Of a stretch of 64,000 bases of DNA, positions 44,143 through 54,627 are shown in pieces (position 1 is the stretch's first letter; the number at the start of each line of letters is the position of its first letter). A program made the translations under genes and the position numbers. Below the pieces are notes generated by a model. That model ran no database searches. It had not been told where the DNA came from and saw only the letters and a list, made by a program, of their open reading frames with translations. The DNA comes from Acaudatibacter sp963835495 (GTDB taxonomy: Bacteria > Pseudomonadota > Alphaproteobacteria > Caulobacterales > Caulobacteraceae), in assembly GCA_963835495.1 (NCBI GenBank), contig CAWIFQ010000005.1:496001-560000 (forward strand), in the 5' to 3' direction.

Positions 44143-45370
44143 ATGGACTACAAGGCCGCGATCAGGAACGCCGTTGACGAGGTCCGCCAGGAGGGCCGCT
44201 ACCGGGTGTTCGCCGACCTGAAGCGCCACCAGGGCGACTTCCCGCGCGCGACCTGGACCACGCCATCGGGCGAGACCCGCGAGGTCACCGTCTGGTGCTC
44301 GAACGACTATCTCGGCCAGGGTCAGAACCCGGTCGTGCTGGCGGCGATGCACCGGGCGATCGACGAAGCCGGCGCGGGCACCGGCGGCACGCGCAACATC
44401 TCGGGCACCACCCACCACGTGGTGGAGCTGGAGGCCGAGCTGGCCGACCTGCACGGCAAGGCGGCCGCGCTGCTGTTCACCTCGGGCTTCGTCTCCAACG
44501 AGGCGACGCTGGCGACGCTGGCGAAGATCCTGCCGGGCCTGATCATCTTCTCCGACGAGCTGAACCACGCCTCGATGATCGCCGGCATCCGCAACGGCCG
44601 CGGCCCGTTCAAGGTCTTCCGCCACAACGATCTTGGCCACCTCGAGCGCCTGCTGGCCGAGGCGCCGGCCGATGCGCCCAAGCTGGTGGCGTTCGAGAGC
44701 GTCTATTCGATGGACGGCGACATATCCGACATCCGCGGCCACGGCGGCGCTGGCGAAGAAGTACGGCGCGCTGACCTACCTCGACGAGGTGCACGCGGTC
44801 GGCATGTACGGCCTGCGCGGCGGCGGCGTCTCCGAGCGCGACGGCGCGGCGGGCGACATCGACATCATCGAAGGCACGCTGGCCAAGGCGTTCGGCGTGA
44901 TGGGCGGCTACATCGCCGCCGACGCCGACATCGTCGATGCGATCCGTTCGATCGCGCCAGGCTTCATCTTCACCACCTCGCTGCCGCCGGCGCTGACGGC
45001 CGGCGCGCTGGCCTCGATCCGCTGGCTGAAGGCGCACAACGAGGTGCGCGTGCGCCACCAGGAGCGGGCGCAGGCGCTGAAGGCGCGCTTCGCCGCCGCC
45101 GGCCTGCCGGTGATGCCCTCGGTCAGCCACATCGTCCCGGTGATGGTGGGCGATCCGGTGCACTGCAAGCTGGTCTCGGACATGCTGCTGGTCGACCACG
45201 GCGTCTACGTGCAGCCGATCAACTACCCCACCGTGCCGCGCGGGACCGAGCGCCTGCGCTTCACGCCGACGCCGTTCCACACCGACGCGATGATGGACGA
45301 CCTGACCGCGGCCCTGCAGGGCCTGTGGGCCAAGTGCAACATCGCCCGCCTCGGCGGCGTCGCCGCTTAA
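44143..45370 (+). CDS. hemA: 5-aminolevulinate synthase, one frameshift
   Basis: ALA synthase makes the first heme precursor from glycine and succinyl-CoA (C4 pathway). ATG 44143 has GGGAG seven bases upstream. Motifs: VWCSNDYLG, GTGGTRNISGTTHHVVELE, FESVYSMDGDISDI, then after the shift YLDEVHAVGMYG, the PLP lysine in IEGTLAKAFGVMGGY, and PTPFHTDAMMDDL. One extra C at 44733-44734 breaks the frame; removing it gives 408 residues. It is 20 bases after the barrel gene with no terminator between, so heme supply is probably transcribed with the cytochromes. If it is the only ALA synthase, the shift must be a sequence error. Confidence 0.93.
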
Positions 45371-45480
45371 GAGCGCGCTCAGCAAAGGTGGAATTGCTTT
45401 TGCGGTTCGAACGCGCTCCAGATTCAAAACGTTAGGGCACGATTCAGGGTTCAGGTTGGTTCAACCTGAACCCATCGTGC
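45371..45480. repeat. Double stem-loop between hemA and copD, possible bidirectional terminator
   Basis: GAGCGCG (45371-45377) pairs with CGCGCTC (45412-45418). GCACGAT (45437-45443) pairs with ATCGTGC (45474-45480), enclosing GGGTTCAGGTT (45447-45457) and AACCTGAACCC (45463-45473). The wording resembles a palindromic repeat common in alphaproteobacterial intergenic DNA. It separates two convergent operons. Confidence 0.6.
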
Positions 45481-45481
45481 T

Positions 45482-46387
45482 CTAAGGCGGAACGGCGACC
45501 GCTGGCTCCAGGGTTCCCAGGACCGCGACGACGGCGAGGATCGCCAGACCGAGCGCGGCTTCCAGCGCCAAGGTGCGGCGAAGGACGCGGACGGTGTTCA
45601 GGCCCCCGCCAGTCGCGGCCAGGGCCGGGACCAGGCGCCAGCGGTGAGCCGCCGCCAGCGCCAACATGCCGGCGAACAGAGCCAGCTTCACCAGCAGCGT
45701 CAGCCCCCAGGGCGTCGTCGCAAGCTCGGCCAGGTGATCGGGTCCGACGAGGTACCAGCCGTTGACCAGACCGCTGAACACGACCAGCGCGACAACCGCT
45801 GGTCCGATGCGCGAGAAGGCATCCAGCGCGCGATGCGCCTTGGCCACCGCCGGCGCTGTCTCGAGCGGGCCGAACAGCAGCGTCGCGAGCGGCGGGAACG
45901 CCCCCAACCAGGCTCCGGCCGCCAGCAGGTGAAGGCCGTCCGCGGCCAGGTGCGGCCAGCCGGACGGACCTTCCGGCGAAGGTCCGTGGCCGGCGCCGGC
46001 GAGGCTGGCGATCAGGGCGCCGGCGACAAGCGACGACGCGATCCGAAACCGCCTCCCCGTCGGGCGCGGCAGGACGAGGCCGAGTGCGAGCCCGGCGAGC
46101 GCAAGGCGGACGATCCACAGCCGCCCGAAGGCGGTCGTGGTGGCGACAGACGCCAGCAGCGCCGGTTCGGCGATGGCGGAAAGGTCTCCGGCCATCGAGG
46201 CGATCGTGAAGACGCACCAGGCCAGCGCGGTCACCAGGGCGAGGACGGCCGCGCCGATGCGCAGGCGCCTCAAGGCCGCGTCGTCGGCCTCGGTCCCGGC
46301 GTACAGGGGAAAGAGGACGGCGCCGAACAGGGCCGTCACCGCGAGATAGTGGCAGAAGCGGGCGGCGATCAGCCCCGCTTCCACCAT
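45482..46387 (-). CDS. copD: Copper resistance protein CopD family
   Basis: CopD is an inner-membrane protein that works with periplasmic CopC in copper import or handling. This 301-residue protein has about eight membrane helices, with the conserved His in RFCHYLAVTALFG, LHLLAAGAWLGAFPPL and LVNGWYLVGP. Its ATG at 46387 overlaps the copC TGA by one base. It closes a csoR-Met-rich protein-copC-copD operon. Confidence 0.88.
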   Translation of the reverse strand: MVEAGLIAARFCHYLAVTALFGAVLFPLYAGTEADDAALRRLRIGAAVLALVTALAWCVFTIASMAGDLSAIAEPALLASVATTTAFGRLWIVRLALAGLALGLVLPRPTGRRFRIASSLVAGALIASLAGAGHGPSPEGPSGWPHLAADGLHLLAAGAWLGAFPPLATLLFGPLETAPAVAKAHRALDAFSRIGPAVVALVVFSGLVNGWYLVGPDHLAELATTPWGLTLLVKLALFAGMLALAAAHRWRLVPALAATGGGLNTVRVLRRTLALEAALGLAILAVVAVLGTLEPAVAVPP

Positions 46388-46752
46388 CAGGGCTTCACTT
46401 GGAAACTGTAGTGGCCCGAGACGTGGTGGGTGTCATCGCCGACGGCGCGCCAGCTTGCGGTGTAGGCCCCCGGCGCAAGCGGCGTCTTGATCGGCGCGGC
46501 GAGCTGCTTGTGGTCGTGCGGATCGACCACTGATGGTCCGAGGGGCGCCGGGCGCCCGGCCGCGTCCTTCAGGTCGAGGCTCGAGAAGGCGGCGACCAGA
46601 CCTTCGCTGAAGGTGATCCGTATCTCGGCGGGGCTCTTGGTCAGCACCGCGTTTGGCGCGGGGCTCGCCGCTCGAGGCAAAGGATGCGCCATCGAGGGGA
46701 AGGCCGTGGCGATGGCGCTCAGGGCCAGGACAACGGTCGCAAGGCGTTTCAC
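46387..46752 (-). CDS. copC: Copper resistance protein CopC
   Basis: CopC binds copper in the periplasm. GTG 46752 has GAGG eight bases upstream and opens a signal peptide (VKRLATVVLALSAIATAFPSMA). The mature protein begins HPLPRAASPAPN, with the N-terminal His that binds Cu(II). It continues with ITFSEGLVAAFSSLDL, VVDPHDHKQL and DDTHHVSGHYSFQVKP, the CopC beta fold. It has 121 residues, normal for the family. Confidence 0.92.
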   Translation of the reverse strand: MKRLATVVLALSAIATAFPSMAHPLPRAASPAPNAVLTKSPAEIRITFSEGLVAAFSSLDLKDAAGRPAPLGPSVVDPHDHKQLAAPIKTPLAPGAYTASWRAVGDDTHHVSGHYSFQVKP

Positions 46753-46763
46753 GGGGATGTCCT

Positions 46764-48176
46764 CTATCGAATCTTGAAGCGGACGAAGGGCATGAAGCCG
46801 GTGGGATCGTCGCCGTAGGCGAACTTGATCGTGGACGGGACCACATTCACCGTGCCCTGGGCCCCGAGACCAACGGCGAAGTGCTTGGCGACGGGGATAT
46901 CGTAGACGTAGCCGAGGGTGACCTCGGAGACCCGGAACACCTGACCGTCGAGGGGGCTCGGCGGCAGGAAGAGTTCGTCCTTCTGGACGTTCTCGGCGCG
47001 GCCGAACACCGTGTGCCGGCCCACGTTCACGGCCGATTCCAGCAGATATCCGTCCAGCGCATCGCCCGGTTCGTTGTAGTTGCGGCCCCACGCGAAGGTC
47101 GTCTGCCAATTGCCGTGCGCGAGCGGCCGGTTGTAGGTCGCCGAGGCGGTGATCCGGTGCTGGCTGACGGTCGGCGTCAGCTGCTCGGGGCTGTGAATGT
47201 AGCCGTAGCTCGCCTGCAGCGCCCAGTTGGCCGTCGGATTCCAGCTGACCCGCCCGGCGTAGGAATCGAGCCGCAACGGATCGAAATCCCAGCGGTGCTG
47301 GTCTGGCTCCCGGCCGTTGAACACCGAGCCTTCGAGCTTGAACGCCCCCACGACGACGCCGGTGGTGACGACGCCGTAGGTGATATGGGTGGAGTCCAGC
47401 CAGTGATGGGTGATCGGCGCGGCCGGATCGTCCATGCCCGAGAACCGGTGCATGAACGTCGCTGGGCCGAGGGCCGGCTCGCCCGGATAGCCGACATAGA
47501 GGAAGGCGGACGCCCGCTTGCCGATCGGCAGGCTGTAGACGCCGGCCAGTTCCATGAAGAGGTCGTGCGGATGCTGCCGGTCGACCAGCGGCGTCACCCC
47601 GTTCGCGGTCTCGCCCGTTTGCAGCAGCAGCGGGTAGCCGGAAGGGCCCATCGCCGGGTCGAGCGACAGCATCGAGCGCAGGGTCAGCGTGCCCGGCCCG
47701 GCCGCGTGCTGGGCCATCACCATGAACATGCTCTCGCTGAAGGTCTTGGTGTCGCCGCGCGGCCCGTTCTGCTGGTCGTAGATCAGATCGGCGTACCCGT
47801 GGACCATGCCGGTCCAGCCGCCGGACTTCCAGCTCAACCCTTCCATCGGCGTCGAGCCGGGCTGCCAGGCCGTGCCGGAAGCATCGCGCATCATCGAGTA
47901 GCCGCCGAGCTGACCGGCCATCATGCCGCTCATGTCCATGCTGTCGACGGTCATGCCCGGCATCGCCGACATGTCGGACGCAGCCTCCGGACGTGCCGGC
48001 TTGGGCTGGACAGGCGGCGCCTGCGTCGGGCTGGACGTCTGCTGGCTGGGCTGGGTCGGCGCCGGCTGGACCTCGCCGGACATGCCCGGCATGTTCCCCA
48101 TGTCCTGGGCGCGGGCGGCCGACGACAGCAGGACGAGCGCGAGGCTGAGTGCGGGCGACGCCGCGGCGAGCGTCAT
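46764..48176 (-). CDS. Methionine-rich outer-membrane protein of the copper locus
   Basis: This 470-residue protein has a signal peptide (LSLALVLLSSAARAQ) and Met-rich segments (DMGNMPGMSG, DMSAMPGMTV, DSMDMSGMMAG) that could bind Cu(I). A Pro/Gln linker follows, then alternating beta strands to the end (PFVRFKIR). The barrel part includes MVHGYADLIYDQQ, DRQHPHDLFMEL and HHWLDSTHITYG, with many histidines. It resembles copper-locus outer-membrane proteins by composition, but I do not equate it with CopB. Its start overlaps the csoR stop (ATGA), so it belongs to the copper-responsive operon. Confidence 0.78.
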   Translation of the reverse strand: MTLAAASPALSLALVLLSSAARAQDMGNMPGMSGEVQPAPTQPSQQTSSPTQAPPVQPKPARPEAASDMSAMPGMTVDSMDMSGMMAGQLGGYSMMRDASGTAWQPGSTPMEGLSWKSGGWTGMVHGYADLIYDQQNGPRGDTKTFSESMFMVMAQHAAGPGTLTLRSMLSLDPAMGPSGYPLLLQTGETANGVTPLVDRQHPHDLFMELAGVYSLPIGKRASAFLYVGYPGEPALGPATFMHRFSGMDDPAAPITHHWLDSTHITYGVVTTGVVVGAFKLEGSVFNGREPDQHRWDFDPLRLDSYAGRVSWNPTANWALQASYGYIHSPEQLTPTVSQHRITASATYNRPLAHGNWQTTFAWGRNYNEPGDALDGYLLESAVNVGRHTVFGRAENVQKDELFLPPSPLDGQVFRVSEVTLGYVYDIPVAKHFAVGLGAQGTVNVVPSTIKFAYGDDPTGFMPFVRFKIR

Positions 48177-48448
48177 CGCGCGGTGCGCTCGAGCAGGTCG
48201 ATCAGTTCGGTGGCCTTGCGGCGCTGCTCAGCCTGGTCGCCGCTGACGATCGCCGACTCGATGCAGTGATCGAGGTGGCCCTTGAGCAGCTCGGTCTCGA
48301 CGCGGGCCAGCGCCGACCGCACCGCCTGGAGCTGGGTCAGGACATCGATGCAGTAGCGGTCGCTGTCCACCATGCGGGCGATGCCGCGCACCTGCCCTTC
48401 GATCCGGCTCAGGCGGTTGAGCAGTTTCGGTTTGTTGTCCTCGGTCAA
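48173..48448 (-). CDS. csoR: Copper-sensing repressor CsoR
   Basis: CsoR lets go of DNA when it binds Cu(I). The start is TTG 48448, with GGAGG seven bases upstream; the protein is 91 residues and all-helical. The three Cu(I) ligands have the exact CsoR spacing: Cys in RYCIDV, then His in KGHLD 25 residues later, then Cys in DHCIES four residues further. It opens the leftward copper operon and faces copA, with a strong operator between them, so it should repress both and itself. Confidence 0.92.
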   Translation of the reverse strand: MTEDNKPKLLNRLSRIEGQVRGIARMVDSDRYCIDVLTQLQAVRSALARVETELLKGHLDHCIESAIVSGDQAEQRRKATELIDLLERTAR

Positions 48449-48482
48449 CGCATCGCCTCCGCGGTCGCCATGGATACTCGCA

Positions 48483-48519
48483 GGGGGTATACCAATATAC
48501 CCTTGCTGGGTATATACCC
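48483..48519. promoter_or_regulatory. CsoR-type operator between csoR and copA
   Basis: ATATACCC (48495-48502) and GGGTATAT (48508-48515) are perfect mirror arms around TTGCT. A second overlapping set, GGGTAT (48485-48490) with ATACCC (48497-48502), sits upstream. This G/C-run plus TAT form is the known CsoR box. Confidence 0.8.
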
Positions 48520-48542
48520 GTTGGATCGCGGCGGAGACTTTT

Positions 48543-50891
<2,349 letters not shown>

Positions 50892-50930
50892 GAGGCCTGT
50901 TCGGCTGGAGCTTTGCCAGCATTCTGGGAG

Positions 50931-51134
50931 TCAGTTGACTTGGGTCGGCGGCTTCAGCTCGCCCGTTTCATCCTGGACATGCAGCAGCACGGGCAGGCCG
51001 CCCGAATTCAGCGCCAGCTGCGTCGCCGCGCGCTCGGCCTCCGCGCTCGTCAGATAAGATCCGTATTTGAGACCGTCGCCGATAATCCTCCATTTGCCGA
51101 ACTGCCCGACGACGCCATATTGGATGGTGGCCAT
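50931..51134 (-). CDS. Small protein of unknown function
   Basis: ATG 51134 has GGAG eight bases upstream. The 67-residue product begins MATIQYGVVGQFGKWRIIGDGL and contains TSAEAERAATQLALNSGG and VLLHVQDETGE. This strand-helix-strand layout resembles small DUF2188-like proteins. No signal peptide. It is convergent with copA. The stretch upstream (51135-51293) is AT-rich and holds nothing else I can name. Confidence 0.65.
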   Translation of the reverse strand: MATIQYGVVGQFGKWRIIGDGLKYGSYLTSAEAERAATQLALNSGGLPVLLHVQDETGELKPPTQVN

Positions 51135-51293
51135 TGGCGTTACTCCGTTTACGCGCACACTAGAGCAGCAATCAATGGCAAGAATTGGACCTCTTTTTCT
51201 CGTTCTGAGAAATGGTCATTAATAATACTTAAATCGACGAATATTCCTTGCGCGGATTTCTGTCATCTGTCCGTTTTCTTCAAGCGCGAAACA

Positions 51294-51327
51294 CCAACGC
51301 GGGAAGCGTGCACGCGCCCCGCGTTGG
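51294..51327 (-). terminator. Terminator-like hairpin after the VOC gene
   Basis: CCAACGCGGG (51294-51303) pairs with CCCGCGTTGG (51318-51327), a perfect 10-bp GC-rich stem with a 14-base loop, ten bases past the VOC stop on the minus strand. The minus strand continues TGTTTCG, only a weak T-run. Confidence 0.55.
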
Positions 51328-51337
51328 TCCGCGACAG

Positions 51338-51760
51338 TCACGCCGCCTGGGACGCCCCAGCCATCGCCGCCGCGTCCATCCACATGATCTCCCAGACGTA
51401 GCCCTCCGGGTCCTCGATGCTGCGGCCGTACATGAAGCCGTGGTCCTGGGCCGGGTTGGGATCAGCTCGGCCGCCGGCCGCGACCGCGCGGCTCACCGTT
51501 GCGTCGACCGCCTCGCGGGCGTCTGCCGTGAGCGCGAGCAGCATCTGGCTCTCGCGGCGCGGATCGCCGATCGGACGCTGGGTGAACTGGCGATAGTGTG
51601 CGTGCGTCAGCAGCATCACCCCGATCGCGTCGGAGAACATCAGCGAGCTGGATTGTTCGCCGGAGAACTGCGGATTCAGTTCGCCGCCGAGCGCGACATA
51701 GAACGCCGTCGACGCGGCCAGGTCGCGCACCGGCAGGTTCACGAAGATCATCTTGGACAT
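51338..51760 (-). CDS. VOC (glyoxalase/bleomycin resistance) family protein
   Basis: ATG 51760 has GGAGG five bases upstream. This 140-residue single-domain VOC protein opens with KMIFVNLPVRDLAASTAFY, continues with SSSLMFSDAIGVMLLTH, and ends with the second metal-side motif DPEGYVWEIMWMD. The family covers lyases, dioxygenases and binding proteins. The form with FVNLPVxDL is common and its reaction unknown. It stands alone. Confidence 0.87.
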   Translation of the reverse strand: MSKMIFVNLPVRDLAASTAFYVALGGELNPQFSGEQSSSLMFSDAIGVMLLTHAHYRQFTQRPIGDPRRESQMLLALTADAREAVDATVSRAVAAGGRADPNPAQDHGFMYGRSIEDPEGYVWEIMWMDAAAMAGASQAA

Positions 51761-51855
51761 CACGTCCTCCCTTTCCCAGAGCCGCGCGCCATGAGCGGCT
51801 CATCCTGAAGACGGGCGGGACGGCGCGCTTCCGACACGCGGCCGGCGACAGTCTT

Positions 51856-52629
51856 TCACCAGCAGGTGTAGCCGCCGTCGACGACGACGATGCTGCCGGT
51901 CATCAGGCTAGCGGCGTCGGAGGCCAGGAACAGCACCACGGAGGCGACCTCCTCCGGTTCGCCCAGCCGGCCCATCGGGGTGCCGTCGATCCAGCGCCGG
52001 TACATCTCGCCTTCCTTGTCGGCGAAGGCGTTGATCGGAGTGTTGATGTAGGTCGGCGCGACCGCGTTGACCCGCACCCCGCGCGGCGCCCACTCGGCCG
52101 CGAGCGACTTGGTGAGCTGGTGCACCGCGGCCTTGGAGGCGTTGTAGTAGCTCTGCCCCTGCGGCCGGTTGACGATCAGGCCGCTCATCGAGCCGATGTT
52201 GACGATCGCCCCGGCGCCGGCCGCCAGCATGTGCCGGCCGAAGGCGCGGGCGCACCAGAACGCGCCGTTGAGGTTCACGTCCAGCACGTTCAGCCAGTGC
52301 TCGTCCGCCACCAGCTCGGCGGCGGTCTCGCTGCGGGCGATGCCGGCGTTGTTGACCAGGATGTCGATGCGGCCGTGGCGGGCGACCAGGTCGTCGGCCA
52401 CCTTGGTCACCCGGGCGGAGCGGGTGACGTCCATCACCACGCCCTCGACGGCACAGCCCTTGGCCTCGAGCGTGCGCTGCGCGGCCTGGATCTCGCTCGC
52501 GTGCAGGTCGGCGATGACGACGCGGGCGCCGGCTTCCGCCAGCGCGTGCGCGGTGGCCAAGCCGATGCCGCTGGCGCCGCCGGTGACGAGGGCGACGCGG
52601 TCGGTCAGCTTGAATCGTTCGAGGTACAT
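51856..52629 (-). CDS. Short-chain dehydrogenase/reductase
   Basis: This 257-residue classical SDR has TGGASGIG near residue 16 and an Asp at the end of the second strand (VVIADLHA), which favours NAD. NNAG lies near 93, the Ser in NIGSMSG, and YYNASK carries the YxxxK pair. It ends in the GSIVVVDGGYTCW tail. Sugar or secondary-alcohol dehydrogenases share this form, but the substrate is unknown. Upstream (52630-52865) is a long inverted repeat. Confidence 0.88.
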   Translation of the reverse strand: MYLERFKLTDRVALVTGGASGIGLATAHALAEAGARVVIADLHASEIQAAQRTLEAKGCAVEGVVMDVTRSARVTKVADDLVARHGRIDILVNNAGIARSETAAELVADEHWLNVLDVNLNGAFWCARAFGRHMLAAGAGAIVNIGSMSGLIVNRPQGQSYYNASKAAVHQLTKSLAAEWAPRGVRVNAVAPTYINTPINAFADKEGEMYRRWIDGTPMGRLGEPEEVASVVLFLASDAASLMTGSIVVVDGGYTCW

Positions 52630-52709
52630 GCTGGCTAGGGCGCTCCGGTGCGAAGGTTCGGGCCGATGTCCTAGAGCAAGTTCGATCCCGACTGAAACGC
52701 CAGCTCATT

Positions 52710-52842
52710 CCCCTCCCCCTTGCGGGGAGGGGTTGGGGTGGGGGTGCGAACTAGATGCCGGCCGTGCGCCTCGACTAGCAGCCAAGTCGGCAAGCGGCGC
52801 GCGGACACCCCCACCCCCGACCCCTCCCCGCAGGGGGGAGGG
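52710..52842. repeat. Long inverted repeat, about 37-bp arms
   Basis: The arm at 52710-52746 (C-run, TTGCGGGGAGGGG, G-run) is mirrored nearly perfectly at 52806-52842. The 59 bases between show no coding sense. It could fold into a strong RNA hairpin between the SDR and cupin genes, and resembles non-autonomous palindromic elements. Confidence 0.75.
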
Positions 52843-52865
52843 GAGAACAATGCGACCTCGCTAAG

Positions 52866-53270
52866 CTACCCCGGCCCGGCCAGGTACTGCGCGTCGGTGA
52901 CGTGTTCCATCCAGTCGACCATGCGGCCGTCCAGCGCTTCCTGGATGGCGATGTGGGTCATGGCGGTGGTCGGGGTGGCGCCGTGCCAGTGGCGATGGCC
53001 GGGCGGACACCAGATCACGTCGCCGGCGCGGATCTCGACGATCGGCTCGCCCTCGCACTGGGTCCAGCCGCAGCCGGCGGTGACGACCAGGATCTGGCCC
53101 AGCGGATGGGTGTGCCAGGCCGTGCGCGCGCCCGGCTCGAACGTGACGCTGGCGCAGGCGACGCGGGCCGGCGCCGGGGCGGCGTGCAGCGGATCGATCC
53201 GCACGACGCCGGTGAAATAGGTCGCCGGGCCTCTGGTTGACGGCTGGGAGCCGCTGCGCTTGAGTTCCAT
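52866..53270 (-). CDS. Cupin-domain protein
   Basis: ATG 53270 has AGGAAG six bases upstream. The 134-residue protein has the two cupin motifs: GARTAWHTHPLGQILVVTAG (metal His pair and Gln) and AGDVIWCPPGHRHWHGATP. The fold is a single small beta barrel that binds a divalent metal. Relatives act in aromatic or sugar metabolism, often with SDRs, which fits its neighbours. Exact role unknown. Confidence 0.88.
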   Translation of the reverse strand: MELKRSGSQPSTRGPATYFTGVVRIDPLHAAPAPARVACASVTFEPGARTAWHTHPLGQILVVTAGCGWTQCEGEPIVEIRAGDVIWCPPGHRHWHGATPTTAMTHIAIQEALDGRMVDWMEHVTDAQYLAGPG

Positions 53271-53417
53271 AGTGCTTCCTCGCTGCTCGGCGTTGTCGTC
53301 GGCGGCCCGCACTTAAGGCGGTCGTTGGGCCGTCCGCCAGTCCCCGAGCCAGTATGGCCGCAGAGCGTCCGCTGGCCTTGACTCGCACATGGTGAACGCC
53401 GTGCTATAGCCGCGGGG

Positions 53418-54038
53418 GTGGGTATGGTTACGCTAATTGATCAGCTGGCGGTCCAAGGCACAGCGGCCGCGGTGTCCTCTGCCAACGCCGCCTGGTGGAC
53501 GCTGGGCGCGACGATGTTCGCGGCGATCAGCAACGTGCTGGTGCTGGTCTACATCTTCTCCAACCAGAACCGGCAGGAGCGCGAGGCGCGCCGCCGCCGC
53601 GTCAGGATCGCGCGGATGAACCTGGTCAACGGCATCGACGCGCTCGAGCGGGCCGAAACCCTGCTGATGCAGCACGGCGCCGCCGAGCGGGTGCACAAGG
53701 GCGACGTCGCCGCCCTGGTCGGCAGCGCCAGGACCAGTTTCGAGATGGTGCTGGTGTCCGACGTGTTCGATCGCGAACTGCGCGAAACCGCGCGCGGCGC
53801 CGACGACATCGCCCGCGTGATGAGCGTGCGCATGGACCAGACCGACCGGCCCTGGGTGGTCGCCAGCGAGGTGATCGGCGGCCTCGCCCACGAACTGAGG
53901 CAGCTTGCCGCCGTCAGCGAGAAGCTGTCGCGCGAGACGACCCTGGTCGAGCGGATCGAGAAGCTGGCCTACGGCCTCGACGAAGAGCCTGCAGTCCGCT
54001 CAGCCCCGCCGAAGCGGCCGCGCACGCTGAGCTCCTGA
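53418..54038 (+). CDS. Membrane-anchored coiled-coil protein of unknown function
   Basis: This 206-residue protein (GTG 53418 or ATG 53424) has one membrane helix near residues 27-48 (WTLGATMFAAISNVLVLVYIF). A strongly basic stretch (NRQEREARRRRVRIARMN) follows, then helices with heptad character (GLAHELRQLAAVSEKLSRET). The tail is proline-rich. The shape suggests a cytoplasmic scaffold or signalling helper attached to the inner membrane. No family recognised. Confidence 0.65.
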   Translation: MGMVTLIDQLAVQGTAAAVSSANAAWWTLGATMFAAISNVLVLVYIFSNQNRQEREARRRRVRIARMNLVNGIDALERAETLLMQHGAAERVHKGDVAALVGSARTSFEMVLVSDVFDRELRETARGADDIARVMSVRMDQTDRPWVVASEVIGGLAHELRQLAAVSEKLSRETTLVERIEKLAYGLDEEPAVRSAPPKRPRTLSS

Positions 54039-54071
54039 CCCCCTGGATCGGACGAACCGGTGTCCTCAGCC

Positions 54072-54602
54072 TCAGCGCACGAGCGGATCGCCGCCCTTCG
54101 CGGGCTTGCCGCTGTCGGAACCTGAACGCCAAACAGTCCAGGTGAACCAGGCCAACAGCGCCAGCACCGGCCCATAGACGTACCAGTAGCCCCGGCCCCA
54201 GGTGGCGACGTCGATCGCCGCCTGGATCGCGATCATGCAGATGAAGGTGACCGTGACGGCCGCCAACAGCCGCACGAAGCCCTGCCCCAGGCTGGTCGCG
54301 ACCGACCCCACGCCGACCTGCGGCGCATCGCTTACCAGCGCGGCGGCCGCAGCGACGTCCTCGACCGCCTGCGCCGGCGCGCCGGCCGCGGCCTCGTCCA
54401 GCTCCGCCAGCTGCTTGGCCCGCCCCGCCGCCTCCGCCTTGGCGCTCATGCCGCGCCAGACCGCGACGCCGATCATCGGGTAGGACGGCGCCAGCAGCCA
54501 CCAGTAGTCCAGCGTGCCGGTGACGACGTCGGCCAGGCCGCCCGCGAACGCGGCCACGGTGGCGGGGATCACGATCCCCCATGTCCAGACCTTCTCGAGC
54601 AT
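54072..54602 (-). CDS. Integral membrane protein of unknown function
   Basis: This 176-residue protein has about four membrane helices: WTWGIVIPATVAAFAGGLADV, YWWLLAPSYPMIGVAVW, FVRLLAAVTVTFICMIAIQAAI and YVYGPVLALLAWFTWTVW. Between helices 2 and 3 is an Ala/Glu-rich cytoplasmic loop of about 50 residues. It is convergent with the preceding coiled-coil gene and lies upstream of nothing obvious. Function unknown. Confidence 0.65.
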   Translation of the reverse strand: MLEKVWTWGIVIPATVAAFAGGLADVVTGTLDYWWLLAPSYPMIGVAVWRGMSAKAEAAGRAKQLAELDEAAAGAPAQAVEDVAAAAALVSDAPQVGVGSVATSLGQGFVRLLAAVTVTFICMIAIQAAIDVATWGRGYWYVYGPVLALLAWFTWTVWRSGSDSGKPAKGGDPLVR

Positions 54603-54627
54603 CGGCGAGCCGCCTCTAGCCGCGCCG

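Noticed and set aside
44728..44745. Programmed frameshift in hemA
   Set aside because: No slippery sequence is seen. One extra C restores a perfect ALA synthase.
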